Positions 15,988-24,396 of a stretch of 64,000 nucleotides of DNA are shown piece by piece (the stretch's first letter is position 1; each line of letters opens with the position of its first letter). The notes under the pieces are model-generated. The model was not told where the DNA came from. It saw only the letters and a program-made list of their open reading frames with translations, and searched no databases. Location: contig JANYKC010000046.1 of NCBI GenBank assembly GCA_025358255.1, positions 1 to 64,000 of the forward strand, given 5' to 3'. Position numbers and translations under genes: made by a program. This DNA is from Spirochaetaceae bacterium. Lineage in GTDB: Bacteria > Spirochaetota > Spirochaetia > Treponematales > Rectinemataceae.

Positions 15988-17504
15988 TCACCTCCCGTCG
16001 AAGCTGCCCTTGTCCGCCTCCATCGCGAGGTCGGCGAGGGCCTGCGAAACGGACACGACGTGCCGAAATTACCGAGGTCCGAGGCCAGGAAGAGGGTCGC
16101 GATCGTATCGCTCGGCTGGCGGTAGTCCCGGGGCTGCTGACGGGGAACTGAAGCCCTGTCCCTCGAAACGATCGTGAAGGCGCGCAGGAGGCGGTTGAGG
16201 CCTGCCACGGAGCAGAATCCCGTCATGTCGGTGCAGGCAGGGAGGGGCTCGGGCTCGAAAGCCAGCTTGTAGCCATAGCCTCCTTCGGCGGAGGGCAGCA
16301 GGCAAGCCTCGCTTTCGCCGTCGCGGTAGCCGGAGGCGGCCGCTCCGGCCGTAAGGCGGGGACCGTGGAGGAAGCCCACCGCGTCGCGGGCAAAGCCCGG
16401 GTCGCCGCAGCGCAATGCCCCCATGAAGTTGCGCTCTCCCGGCGAGGCAAAGAGCTCCCCTCCCGAAACGGAATCCAGGTTCACGAAGAGGACGCGACCA
16501 AGGCCGAAAACCTCCACGGCCGGGGAAAAGACATTGCAGGCGAATTCCGTGGAGCCGCGGAGGCCGCTTTCCTCAGAGCCCGTAAGCGCGACAATGAGGG
16601 CGGTATCCGCGAGGCCTGTCCACGGACTGCCCGGCTATGATTGCCTCGACCGCGGAGGCGATGAAGGAGAAGGCCGCCACGAAGGCAAGGATCCATCCGA
16701 TGGCGCCGCGCATCAAACCGCCCTGCCGGTCCACGAGGCCCAGGATGGCCGAGGCGAGGAAGACCAGGCCCATGAGGCTATACGAAAAGGTTGGGATGAG
16801 GCCGATGCCGTTCTTGATGGCGGCCAGAAGGAATCGGGGCGGCGCGCCCTTCCCGGAAGTCGGCGGAAGGCAGCGAGCCGAGTCGTAATGGGCGGGGAGG
16901 ATGAGTAGGCGCTTTCCCCCGCTCGCGGCAAGGCGCCGCTTCCAGCGCTCGACCTCGCCCTGCCTCAAGACGCTGCCATCCTCGCCCCCGGCCAGGCTGG
17001 AGACGATGCCACTGGCGGAATCCGCGTTGGGGACGAAAAGGCTGAAGATGCCCCAGCCTCCCTTGCCCGCCATGCGCCGGGAGACAAGGAAGAGGAGCGT
17101 GAAAAGGAGACACAGGAAGGCTATGGGAAGGTGGACCGTCCCCAAGGGTCCGTGGTCGCGGCGCCTTCGCCAGGGCCATAGGCAAAACCCACGCCGAGGC
17201 CGCCAAGCCAGAGCAGGGCAAGGATGGAGCAGAGAAGGGTCCCATGCAGGGCCACGTTCCAGGCGCCGCTCGAGATGTCCACGGCGAAGGGCTCCAGGTC
17301 GACGCGGCCGCGCAGCGTGGTGGATGCGCTGCGATGCGCTGCGATGCGATGCGATGCGATGCGCGAAAGGATGCGGGCGGCGCGTGCCTCATACCAGGTC
17401 CCGGAACCGCGGTGGGGCATGTCGGCGAAAGCCTCGAAAATCGCACGCAGGTAATCGCGGTGGCCGCTCTCCGCCGTGGCGCCAGCCTTGCCTCCTTCCA
17501 TCAT
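15988..17504 (-). pseudogene. Decayed M28-family peptidase-like membrane protein
   Basis: Pieces of one M28 metallopeptidase-like protein lie in three or more frames. The N-terminal part (17504 to about 17150; FEAFADMPHRGSGTWYEARA, then a membrane helix) is in one frame. Helix VHLPIAFLCLLFTLLFL and the metal site LPAHYDSARC (to about 16620) are in a second. The DTALIVALTGSEESGLRGS and NLDSVSGG segments are in a third, and a sensible C-terminus (VSQALADLAMEADK, stop at 15988) is in another. The last metal ligand, normally His in YHxPxDT, is Arg in DYRQPSDT. Shifts near 17145, 16620 and 16075 and the lost ligand argue for decay; assembly error could explain some shifts. Confidence 0.72.
17323..17362 (+). 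repeat. Pentanucleotide repeat array in the M28-like pseudogene
   Basis: Two GATGCGCTGC units are followed by four perfect GATGC units: 40 bp made of eight 5-bp units. It is inside the coding part, so gain or loss of one unit would shift frame. Confidence 0.85.
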
Positions 17505-17808
17505 TGGCCGCCCATCCTCTCGACCTTGGCTTGGCCGACCTGGCGGCTCCTGACCGCAAGACATTGACCGTGGCGCTCTTGACCATGTCGTTGCGGATCA
17601 GGAGGCCACCTGCCCCCGCCATGAGGATGCCGGTGTAGGCACGGGCGAAGGAAACGCCGGCGAGGTTCGCCCGGTCCGAGATGTTGAAGCCCGCACCGGA
17701 CAGCGCCCTCAGGACGACCATCACTGCCATCAGGGCCAGGAGGACCAGGCGGAAGACGGCGATCTCGCGCTCACCCTTGATCCGGTCGGCCTGCATCAGC
17801 TTGTGCAC
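17389..17808 (-). CDS. Start of an unidentified membrane protein, probably truncated
   Basis: A GTG at 17808 with AGGGGA upstream opens a frame whose first ~85 residues are convincing: a basic start, a helix FRLVLLALMAVMVVL and a second hydrophobic stretch ARAYTGILMAGAGGLLI. After about residue 87 the sequence becomes Arg-rich and overlaps the M28-like gene in another frame, so only the first part is likely native. It could be the leftover N-terminus of a membrane sensor or cyclase. I do not recognise the family. Confidence 0.35.
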   Translation of the reverse strand: MHKLMQADRIKGEREIAVFRLVLLALMAVMVVLRALSGAGFNISDRANLAGVSFARAYTGILMAGAGGLLIRNDMVKSATVNVLRSGAARSAKPRSRGWAANDGRRQGWRHGGERPPRLPACDFRGFRRHAPPRFRDLV

Positions 17809-17935
17809 CCAGTTTCCCCTTGCGGATTGAGTGGCGGAGGTATTGCGCGGGATCGGAATGGAGAGAAGCGGTCAATTGGGCATCTTGACAATTTGTGGCG
17901 TTTCGCGCCTTTCTAGAGTGGTGTCAGGAGGTCCC

Positions 17936-18679
17936 ATGATCAGGCTTGAAGGTCTTTCCAAGACCTATGCGAAAAGCGGCGGCAAAGCGGTCGACAACCT
18001 CTCCCTCGAGATCCGCAATGGTGAGATATTCGGCTTCCTCGGCCCCAACGGCGCAGGGAAGACAACCACCTTGAGGATGCTCACCGGGGCCCTCAAGTCC
18101 GATAGCGGGAGCATCGCGATAGACGGAATAGACCTCCTGGCCAAGCCCCTCGAGGCGAAAGCCCGCTTCGGGTACGTCGGGGACAATCCCGAGCTTTTCA
18201 ACCGCCTCCGCGCATGGGAATACCTCAATTTCGTGGCCGACATGTACCGCGTGGACAACGCGGCGCGGCGGGAGAAGGTCGAAAGCCTGGCCAAGCGTTT
18301 CGATATCGCCTCGGTACTGAACTCCTCGATAGGAAGCTTCAGCCGCGGCATGAAGCAGAAGCTCTGCGTCGTGGCCAGCCTCATCCACGATCCGGCCAAT
18401 TGGGTCCTCGACGAGCCCATGGTCGGGCTCGATCCCCAGGCGGCCTTCGACCTCAAGGAGATCATGAGGGAAAGCGCCGGCGCAGGGAAGTGCGTGCTCT
18501 TCTCCACCCACGTCATGGAAGTGGCGGAGAGGATATGCGACCGCGTCGCGATCATCGCGAGGGGGAAGATCCTCTTTGTCGGCAGGATAGACGAACTCCG
18601 GGAAAGGAGCGAATCGAAAGGCTCCCTCGAGCGGCTCTTCCTCGAAATGGTGGGCGAGAGCGAGGAAGGCCGGGCATGA
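17936..18679 (+). CDS. ABC exporter ATP-binding protein
   Basis: A 247-residue single-domain ATPase: Walker A GPNGAGKTT, signature FSRGMKQK, Walker B WVLDEPMVGLDPQ, and H-loop STHVMEV. This is the ABC-2/EcsA-like exporter type. The ATG at 17936 is preceded by AGGAGG; a TTGACA at 17885-17890 may be the -35 of its promoter. It overlaps the permease gene by four bases (ATGA), so the two form one transporter. Substrate is unknown. Confidence 0.9.
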   Translation: MIRLEGLSKTYAKSGGKAVDNLSLEIRNGEIFGFLGPNGAGKTTTLRMLTGALKSDSGSIAIDGIDLLAKPLEAKARFGYVGDNPELFNRLRAWEYLNFVADMYRVDNAARREKVESLAKRFDIASVLNSSIGSFSRGMKQKLCVVASLIHDPANWVLDEPMVGLDPQAAFDLKEIMRESAGAGKCVLFSTHVMEVAERICDRVAIIARGKILFVGRIDELRERSESKGSLERLFLEMVGESEEGRA

Positions 18680-20391
18680 AAGCTCCCTTTCCCAGCCTCC
18701 TGAGGTTCTACATCCTCTCCCTCTACGGCCTTCGCGGCCGCGCCTCGGGCAGCGCCGGATGGCAGGATACGGCCGCGGTCGACGCGGCAAGACCCGACCC
18801 GAAGGCGCGGGCCAAGGCCATAGCCAAGACCATCGGGATAGCGGTCCTCGCCGTCATGGTCATCGGCGAGCTTTCGGGGATGTTCTTCGCCACCAACTAC
18901 GCGATGTACAAGGCGCTCAAGCCCGTCGGCCTCCAGGGCCTCCTCATCCTCAATGCCGCGATGAGCGCTTCCCTCCTCGTCTTCCTCCTCGGCTTCGCGA
19001 CCGCCCTCTCGACCTACAGCCTCTCGACCGCGGAGAACGTACTCCTGTCGCTGCCCATCAGGCCCCGCAACCTCCTCGGCGCCAAGCTCATGACGGTCTA
19101 CCTCTCGGATACCGCCCTCGCCTTCCTCCTCATGATCACCGCCTTTGGCATCTACGCCTGGGGAGAGAGGCCTGGCGCCCCCTTCTACCTTTTCGGCGTC
19201 CTCACCATCATCGCCCTGCCCCTCGCCCCCGTCGCGCTGTCCTACCTCATACTGGTGCCCCTCATGTCGACGGCCCGCTTCCTCAGGAACAAGAACCTCG
19301 TCACGATGATCGGAGCCCTCGTCGGATTGGCCTTCGCCCTCGCTTTCAACCTCTTCATCCAGTCAGCGGCCATGCGCATGACGGACCTGGACTGGATCCG
19401 CACGAATTACGCCGGCCCCGATGCCTTCCTGTCCCAGGCCGGCAGGATCTACCTCCCGGCGCTCCTTGCCTGGATGGCCTCGCTCTCCGGCTGGACGGGA
19501 TTCCTGTATGCCCTCGCGAACCTGGCCCTCGGGCTTGGCGCCGTCGCCGCCGTGGCTGTCCTCCTCGGACCAGCCTATGCAGCGAGCCTCTCCCGCTTCG
19601 GGGAGGGCAACCTGAGGAAGCTGAAGTCTGCCCGTGGTTTTATCGCCCGCAGGATCAAGCGGAGCAGCCCGACCTGGTCCCTCTTCCTTCGTGAGTTCAA
19701 CCTCATGAACCGCGAGCCCGTCTACTTCCTCAACGGCCCTTTCATCATCCTCATGATGCCCGTGATCCTCGCGGTGGGGATCGCCGCCCAAGGAAACCGG
19801 CTCTCCGACCTTCTCCTCGTGGTCGGCGGCCTCAAGGACGGCCCTTGGCTCATGCTCATGGCCGCTGGATTCGGCGCCTTCCTCGGCTCCGCGACCAGCA
19901 TCACCTGCACCTCGGTCTCCCGCGACGCAAAGGCCCTTCCGTACTTAAAAGCCCTCCCCATTCCCCTGGAAAACTACGTCATGGCCAAGTTCCTCCATGG
20001 TTTCGCCTTTTCGCTCTTCGGCGGCATTGTCGGATCCCTGGGGCTTGGCCTATTCGCGGGCCTGTCCCCGCTCGCGGCGCTTGGGGCCTTCTTCATCGGC
20101 ATCTCGGTATCTGCCTTTGTGGACATCGCGGGGCTCTGGATCGATACCGCCAACCCGCGCCTTTCCTGGGACAGCCCCACCGCCGCCCTCAAACAGAACC
20201 CCAACTCGGTCATTGTCATCCTCGGCATGATGGGGCTGCTTGGCATCATGGGAGCCCTGTCCCCCGTGCTCGGGTTTGGCAGCCCTGGCTTCGTTGCCGC
20301 CTACGGTGGACTGCCTGCCACCCTCACCGTCATCGGGCTCCGCATCTATCCTCGGTTCGCGTCCAAGCGCATCGCGGCACTGGAGGCCTGA
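18676..20391 (+). CDS. ABC exporter membrane subunit
   Basis: A 571-residue integral membrane protein with about twelve hydrophobic segments in two halves separated by a charged middle (KSARGFIARRIKRSSPTWSL). Helices include LNAAMSASLLVFLLGFATAL and FFIGISVSAFVDIAGLWI. It is coupled to the preceding ATPase by ATGA overlap. Large two-half permeases like this occur in EcsB-like and ABC-2-like exporters of Gram-positives and spirochaetes. No ligand or enzyme gene is nearby, so the exported substance is not indicated. Confidence 0.82.
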   Translation: MKAPFPSLLRFYILSLYGLRGRASGSAGWQDTAAVDAARPDPKARAKAIAKTIGIAVLAVMVIGELSGMFFATNYAMYKALKPVGLQGLLILNAAMSASLLVFLLGFATALSTYSLSTAENVLLSLPIRPRNLLGAKLMTVYLSDTALAFLLMITAFGIYAWGERPGAPFYLFGVLTIIALPLAPVALSYLILVPLMSTARFLRNKNLVTMIGALVGLAFALAFNLFIQSAAMRMTDLDWIRTNYAGPDAFLSQAGRIYLPALLAWMASLSGWTGFLYALANLALGLGAVAAVAVLLGPAYAASLSRFGEGNLRKLKSARGFIARRIKRSSPTWSLFLREFNLMNREPVYFLNGPFIILMMPVILAVGIAAQGNRLSDLLLVVGGLKDGPWLMLMAAGFGAFLGSATSITCTSVSRDAKALPYLKALPIPLENYVMAKFLHGFAFSLFGGIVGSLGLGLFAGLSPLAALGAFFIGISVSAFVDIAGLWIDTANPRLSWDSPTAALKQNPNSVIVILGMMGLLGIMGALSPVLGFGSPGFVAAYGGLPATLTVIGLRIYPRFASKRIAALEA

Positions 20392-20435
20392 ACGCGGGGG
20401 CAGCCCGAGATTGGCCATCGGGATCCAGAATTCCG

Positions 20436-20445
20436 GGTCTGTCCC
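20436..20445 (-). repeat. GGGACAGACC motif copy (intergenic, before cellobiose phosphorylase)
   Basis: Arms CGGG/CCCG give four pairs around the TCTGTC loop; the outer flank AGAATTCC matches the GGAATT tail of other copies. It lies between the exporter stop and the phosphorylase promoter. Confidence 0.85.
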
Positions 20446-20508
20446 CGCAAGCATCGTCCTTGCGGCTTTCTTCCGATGCCTCCCGGGAATTGCAGGCTCG
20501 CTATTTAG

Positions 20509-20537
20509 TTGCTTGCGTCAACCAACCGGGTTACACT
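20509..20537 (+). promoter_or_regulatory. Promoter of the cellobiose phosphorylase gene
   Basis: TTGCTT (20509-20514), 17 bp, TACACT (20532-20537), followed by AAGGAAGA before the ATG at 20564. Confidence 0.65.
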
Positions 20538-20563
20538 AGCCCATATCAGTTCAAGGAAGAGCC

Positions 20564-23107
20564 ATGGACTACGGTTACTTCGATGACACTTCCCGGGAAT
20601 ACGTCATCACCCGCCCGGACACGCCCCTCCCTTGGCTCAACTACCTGGGCCAGGATGACTTTTTTGGCCTCTGCACCAACACCGGGGGTGGCTACACCTT
20701 CTGGAAAGACGCCCGCCTCCGCCGCCTCACGCGCTACCGCTACAACAACATCCCCATGGATTCAGGCGGGCGCTACCTTTACGTGAACGACGGGGGCAAT
20801 GTCTGGAATCCGGGCTGGAAACCCGTCAAGGCGAGGCTTGACCGCTACGAATGCCGCGTCGGCCTCGGGTACGAGCGCATCCTTGGCGAAAAGGACGGAT
20901 TGAGGGTGGAAGTCACCTTCTTCATCCCGCCCGGCCGCAACGAGGAGGTCTGGAAGGTCAGGGTCACGAACCTTTCGGCCGCGCGGAAAACGCCGAAGCT
21001 CTTCTCATTCCAGGAGTTCTGTTTCTACGAAGCCCTGAACGACATGACCAATTACCAGCGGACCTTCTCGATCGGCGAGGTCGAGGTGGAGGACGGGGCC
21101 ATCTACCACAAGACCGAATACCGGGAACGGCGCTCCCACTACGTCCTCTTCGCCTGCACCCGCCCGGTTGCGGGCCATGACACCGACCGGGATGCCTTCG
21201 TGGGCGTCCACGAGGGCCTCCACGATGCGCAAGTCCCCTTCTCCGGCAGGTGCCGGAACTCGAAGGCCTTTGGCTGGAACCCCGTGGGAGCCCATGAAAT
21301 CGACCTGGACCTTGCCCCGGGCGCATTCGAGGATTTCGCCTTTGTCCTCGCCTATGTCGACCAGGGCCAGGGACCAAAGTTCGAGAAGCCGGGCGTGATG
21401 GAAAAGACCGGGGGCCGCGCCGTCCTTGCGCGTTATGCGAAACCAGGGGCAGTGGATGGCGCCTTCGCCGAGCTGGCCGCCTTCTGGGAAGGGCTCCTGT
21501 CCAACTTCAGCGCCGAGTTGCCCGACCCTGACGCCCAGCGGATGCTCAACGTGTGGAACCAGTACCAATGCCTCGCGACCTTCAACCTCTCCCGCGCCGC
21601 CAGCCTCTACGAGACAGGCATCGGCCGGGGCATGGGCTTCCGCGACTCGAACCAGGACATCCTCGGCTTCGTCCACATGATCCCCGCGCGCGCGCGGGAG
21701 AGGATCCTCGACATAGCCGCCACCCAGCTTTCCGACGGCACCTGCTACCACCAGTACCAGCCCCTCACCAAGAAGGGGAACGCCGAGGTGGGGGGCGATT
21801 TCTACGACGACCACCTCTGGCTCATCCTCTCGACCTGCGCCTACGTCAAGGAGACGGGAGACCTCTCGATCCTTTACGAGCCTGTCCGCTATGCGGACGA
21901 GGGCCAAAGGAGCGCCGCCGAGGGAGGAGGCCGCCTCGGGGACAGCCGTCCCGACGCGACCCTCCTCCACCACCTCGAAACCTCTTTCGGCTGCACGATG
22001 GCCAGGCGCGGGCCCCATGGCCTCCCCCTCATCGGACATGCGGACTGGAATGACTGCCTCAACCTCAACTGCTTTTCCACCGAGCCCAACGAGTCCTTCC
22101 AGACCGCCGGCGACGTCACGGGGTCCGAAGCCGAATCGGTAATGATAGCAGGGCTCTTCCTCGAAGGGGCACGCGACCTTGCCGGGCTCTACGGCCTCCT
22201 GGGTGAGGACGGCGACGCGAGAAGGGTCGAAGGGGCACGCACAGAGATGCTCGCGGCGGTCGAGAAGGAGGCCTGGGACGGACGATGGTACCGCCGAGCC
22301 TATGACGCCGCGGGCCGTCCCGTGGGCTCAAGCCTCTGCGACGAGGGAAAAATCTTCATAGAAAGCCAGGCCTGGTGCGTCCTCGGCGGCGCAGGCGCGG
22401 ACGACGCGGTCGATGCGGACGGAAGACCATCCGGATCCCGTGGCCGGGCACGGACGGCCCTCGAGAGCGTGCATCGGGAGCTATTCACCGACAAGGGGAT
22501 CATGCTCCAGCAGCCCGCTTACTCGACCTACCACCTGGAACTCGGCGAAGTCTCGAGCTATCCGCCGGGAGTGAAGGAGAACGCCGGGATCTTCTGCCAC
22601 AACAACACCTGGATCCACCTCGCGCTCTGCCGCTACGGCATGGGCGACCGGGCCCTGGAGTACTATCGCTCCATCTGCCCCAGCGCGAAGCAGGCGGAGA
22701 TCAGGACCTACCGCTCCGAGCCCTATGTCTATGCGCAGATGATCGCGGGCCGCGACGCACCCTGTTTCGGCGAAGCGAAGAATTCCTGGCTCACCGGCAC
22801 GGCCGCCTGGACCTTCGTCGCGCTGAGCCAGGGCATCCTCGGCATCAGGCCCGACTGGCGGGGCCTCCGCGTCGACCCCTGCATCTCCTCCGCCTGGAAA
22901 GGCTTCAAGGCGAAGCGGAGCTTCCGGGGAGCGATCTACGAGATCACCGTGAGGAACCCTGCCGGGGCCTGCAAGGGAGTTGGAAGGCTCATCGTGGACG
23001 GCGCGGAGGTCCCCCTGGGACCGGAGGCCATGAAGGAGGGTATCCTGCTGCCTCCCTTCGAGGCGGGAAGCGTCCATCGCGTCGAAGTCGAGTTGGCCCC
23101 GGGCTGA
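20564..23107 (+). CDS. Cellobiose phosphorylase (GH94)
   Basis: An 847-residue glycoside phosphorylase. It splits cellobiose with phosphate into glucose 1-phosphate and glucose in the cytoplasm, saving one ATP. The N-terminus MDYGYFDDTSREYVITRPDT and then LPWLNYLGQDDF is typical of this enzyme. The active centre shows GRGMGFRDSNQD and the general-acid Asp494 in GHADWNDCLN, close to the position known for cellobiose phosphorylases. The length is slightly above the usual ~810 because of an inserted acidic loop (ADDAVDADGRPSGSRGRAR). It has its own promoter and no sugar transporter beside it. A related beta-glucan phosphorylase specificity is possible. Confidence 0.92.
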   Translation: MDYGYFDDTSREYVITRPDTPLPWLNYLGQDDFFGLCTNTGGGYTFWKDARLRRLTRYRYNNIPMDSGGRYLYVNDGGNVWNPGWKPVKARLDRYECRVGLGYERILGEKDGLRVEVTFFIPPGRNEEVWKVRVTNLSAARKTPKLFSFQEFCFYEALNDMTNYQRTFSIGEVEVEDGAIYHKTEYRERRSHYVLFACTRPVAGHDTDRDAFVGVHEGLHDAQVPFSGRCRNSKAFGWNPVGAHEIDLDLAPGAFEDFAFVLAYVDQGQGPKFEKPGVMEKTGGRAVLARYAKPGAVDGAFAELAAFWEGLLSNFSAELPDPDAQRMLNVWNQYQCLATFNLSRAASLYETGIGRGMGFRDSNQDILGFVHMIPARARERILDIAATQLSDGTCYHQYQPLTKKGNAEVGGDFYDDHLWLILSTCAYVKETGDLSILYEPVRYADEGQRSAAEGGGRLGDSRPDATLLHHLETSFGCTMARRGPHGLPLIGHADWNDCLNLNCFSTEPNESFQTAGDVTGSEAESVMIAGLFLEGARDLAGLYGLLGEDGDARRVEGARTEMLAAVEKEAWDGRWYRRAYDAAGRPVGSSLCDEGKIFIESQAWCVLGGAGADDAVDADGRPSGSRGRARTALESVHRELFTDKGIMLQQPAYSTYHLELGEVSSYPPGVKENAGIFCHNNTWIHLALCRYGMGDRALEYYRSICPSAKQAEIRTYRSEPYVYAQMIAGRDAPCFGEAKNSWLTGTAAWTFVALSQGILGIRPDWRGLRVDPCISSAWKGFKAKRSFRGAIYEITVRNPAGACKGVGRLIVDGAEVPLGPEAMKEGILLPPFEAGSVHRVEVELAPG

Positions 23108-23113
23108 ACCGCC

Positions 23114-23866
23114 TCATTTGCGCGCGACGAAAAACAGGCGGCCCTCCTCCTCCGGCTCATCCACGATGGCGAAGGACCGGTCGCCCTTGCGGAGTTCGAC
23201 GGAACGGAAACCGGCTCCCTTGAGGAGGTCCACGACCCTCTCCGTCCTGAACCAGGTATTGTAGAAGCTCTCCTTGAAGCGTTCCCAGCCGCCCGAGCCG
23301 ACCCTGCTGAATCCTGAAAGGTGGAGCCACGCCTTGCCGCTCTCCTCGGAGAAGTCGCCGCGCTTGACCACGAGGAGGTCGTCCTCGTCATCGACCTCGA
23401 AGCAGGCCCACTCCTTGAGTCCCTTCTTCGTGTTAAGGTCGAAGATGAAGATACCTGAATCGCACAACGCGTCATAAGTGGAGGCGAAACAGGATCCGAG
23501 GTCGGATTCGAGGTCCAGGTGGTTCAGGGCATCGAAGAGGGAGGTGACGACGGGAAAAGCGCCAATGTCCCGGAAATCCTTCGCATCAGCGCGGATCGAT
23601 CTCCAGCCCCCGCCCGCGGCGAAGTCGTCGTTCCTCCGGTCCGCGATCCTGAGCATGTCGCGGGACAGGTCAAGGCCGGTGACAGCCCAGCCCTTTTCGA
23701 GGAAATAGCGCGCGAACTGCCCCGTGCCGCAGCAGAGGTCCAGGAGCTTCCTCTCCCCGACCTCGCTGACAAAGGAATGGATGACCGGCGCGAACCGGGT
23801 CGAGAAGCCGTTCCAGAAAACGTCATACGCCTGGGCGAAGGCTCGCCCGTAGCGCTGGGCGGTCAT
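23114..23866 (-). CDS. Class I SAM-dependent methyltransferase
   Basis: A 250-residue Rossmann-fold methyltransferase. Motif I is LLDLCCGTGQFARYF, motif II ends in VTGLDLSRDML, and motif III-IV covers IRADAKDFRD and VVTSLFDALNHL. These mark small-molecule methyltransferases of the UbiE/BioC-like group. Its start overlaps the stop of the endonuclease-like gene by four bases. The methyl acceptor cannot be predicted. Confidence 0.88.
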   Translation of the reverse strand: MTAQRYGRAFAQAYDVFWNGFSTRFAPVIHSFVSEVGERKLLDLCCGTGQFARYFLEKGWAVTGLDLSRDMLRIADRRNDDFAAGGGWRSIRADAKDFRDIGAFPVVTSLFDALNHLDLESDLGSCFASTYDALCDSGIFIFDLNTKKGLKEWACFEVDDEDDLLVVKRGDFSEESGKAWLHLSGFSRVGSGGWERFKESFYNTWFRTERVVDLLKGAGFRSVELRKGDRSFAIVDEPEEEGRLFFVARK

Positions 23867-24354
23867 GCTTCACCCCCCGCTTCGCTGCCGGGGCCAAGGC
23901 CCTCTAGGGGAACCCGGTATTCCTTCCAGCTGACACGACCGGCCTCGACGGCATCCCGCAGGCTCCTCTCCACCTTGGAAAGGGCGGAGCCGCCGGTCTT
24001 CACCTCGACGAAGACGACCTCCTCGACCGCACCTGCGGCGGCGCCGCGGAACACGAGGAAATCCACGGGCTTGCCGATGAAGCGGCATTCCGAGGGATCG
24101 AAGGGAAAGCCGGGAAGCCAGGGCGCAAGCTGCTCCGCGGCCTGTCCCCCGAGCACCGCGCGGGAGCGTTTCACGGCGTCTCCACGCTCGAGGCTCAGCC
24201 GCGCAGGTAGGTCCCTTTCCGCATCAAGGCGTCCGCGCCGCCGCCCAAGGCGCAGGCCCAGCAATAGGGCCAGGACAAAGAGGGCCAGCAAGGCCGCAGA
24301 GAGCGCGAGGATGAGGGCCAGTGCGCGTGGATCGCCCGCAAGATAGTCTTTCAT
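23863..24354 (-). CDS. Membrane-anchored Holliday-junction-resolvase-like endonuclease
   Basis: A 163-residue protein with an N-terminal transmembrane helix (ALILALSAALLALFVLALLL) and a cytoplasmic domain like PF10107 (endonuclease related to archaeal Holliday junction resolvases). Its nuclease-fold signature is IGKPVDFLVFRG then VEEVVFVEVKTGGSAL, where Asp, Glu and Lys form a PD-(D/E)xK-like centre. It starts at 24354, only 42 bp from the divergent radical SAM gene, and is coupled to the methyltransferase by ATGA overlap. Real DNA-processing activity in this family is, as far as I know, unproven. Confidence 0.75.
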   Translation of the reverse strand: MKDYLAGDPRALALILALSAALLALFVLALLLGLRLGRRRGRLDAERDLPARLSLERGDAVKRSRAVLGGQAAEQLAPWLPGFPFDPSECRFIGKPVDFLVFRGAAAGAVEEVVFVEVKTGGSALSKVERSLRDAVEAGRVSWKEYRVPLEGLGPGSEAGGEA

Positions 24355-24396
24355 GGCTCGTCGACTATATACCTTTCGGCCGGTATACTGGAACCG

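Noticed and set aside
16600-16625. GGACAGGCCTCG at a frame change of the M28-like gene as a motif insertion
   Set aside because: Only a partial match, and in the restored frame the bases encode expected family residues.
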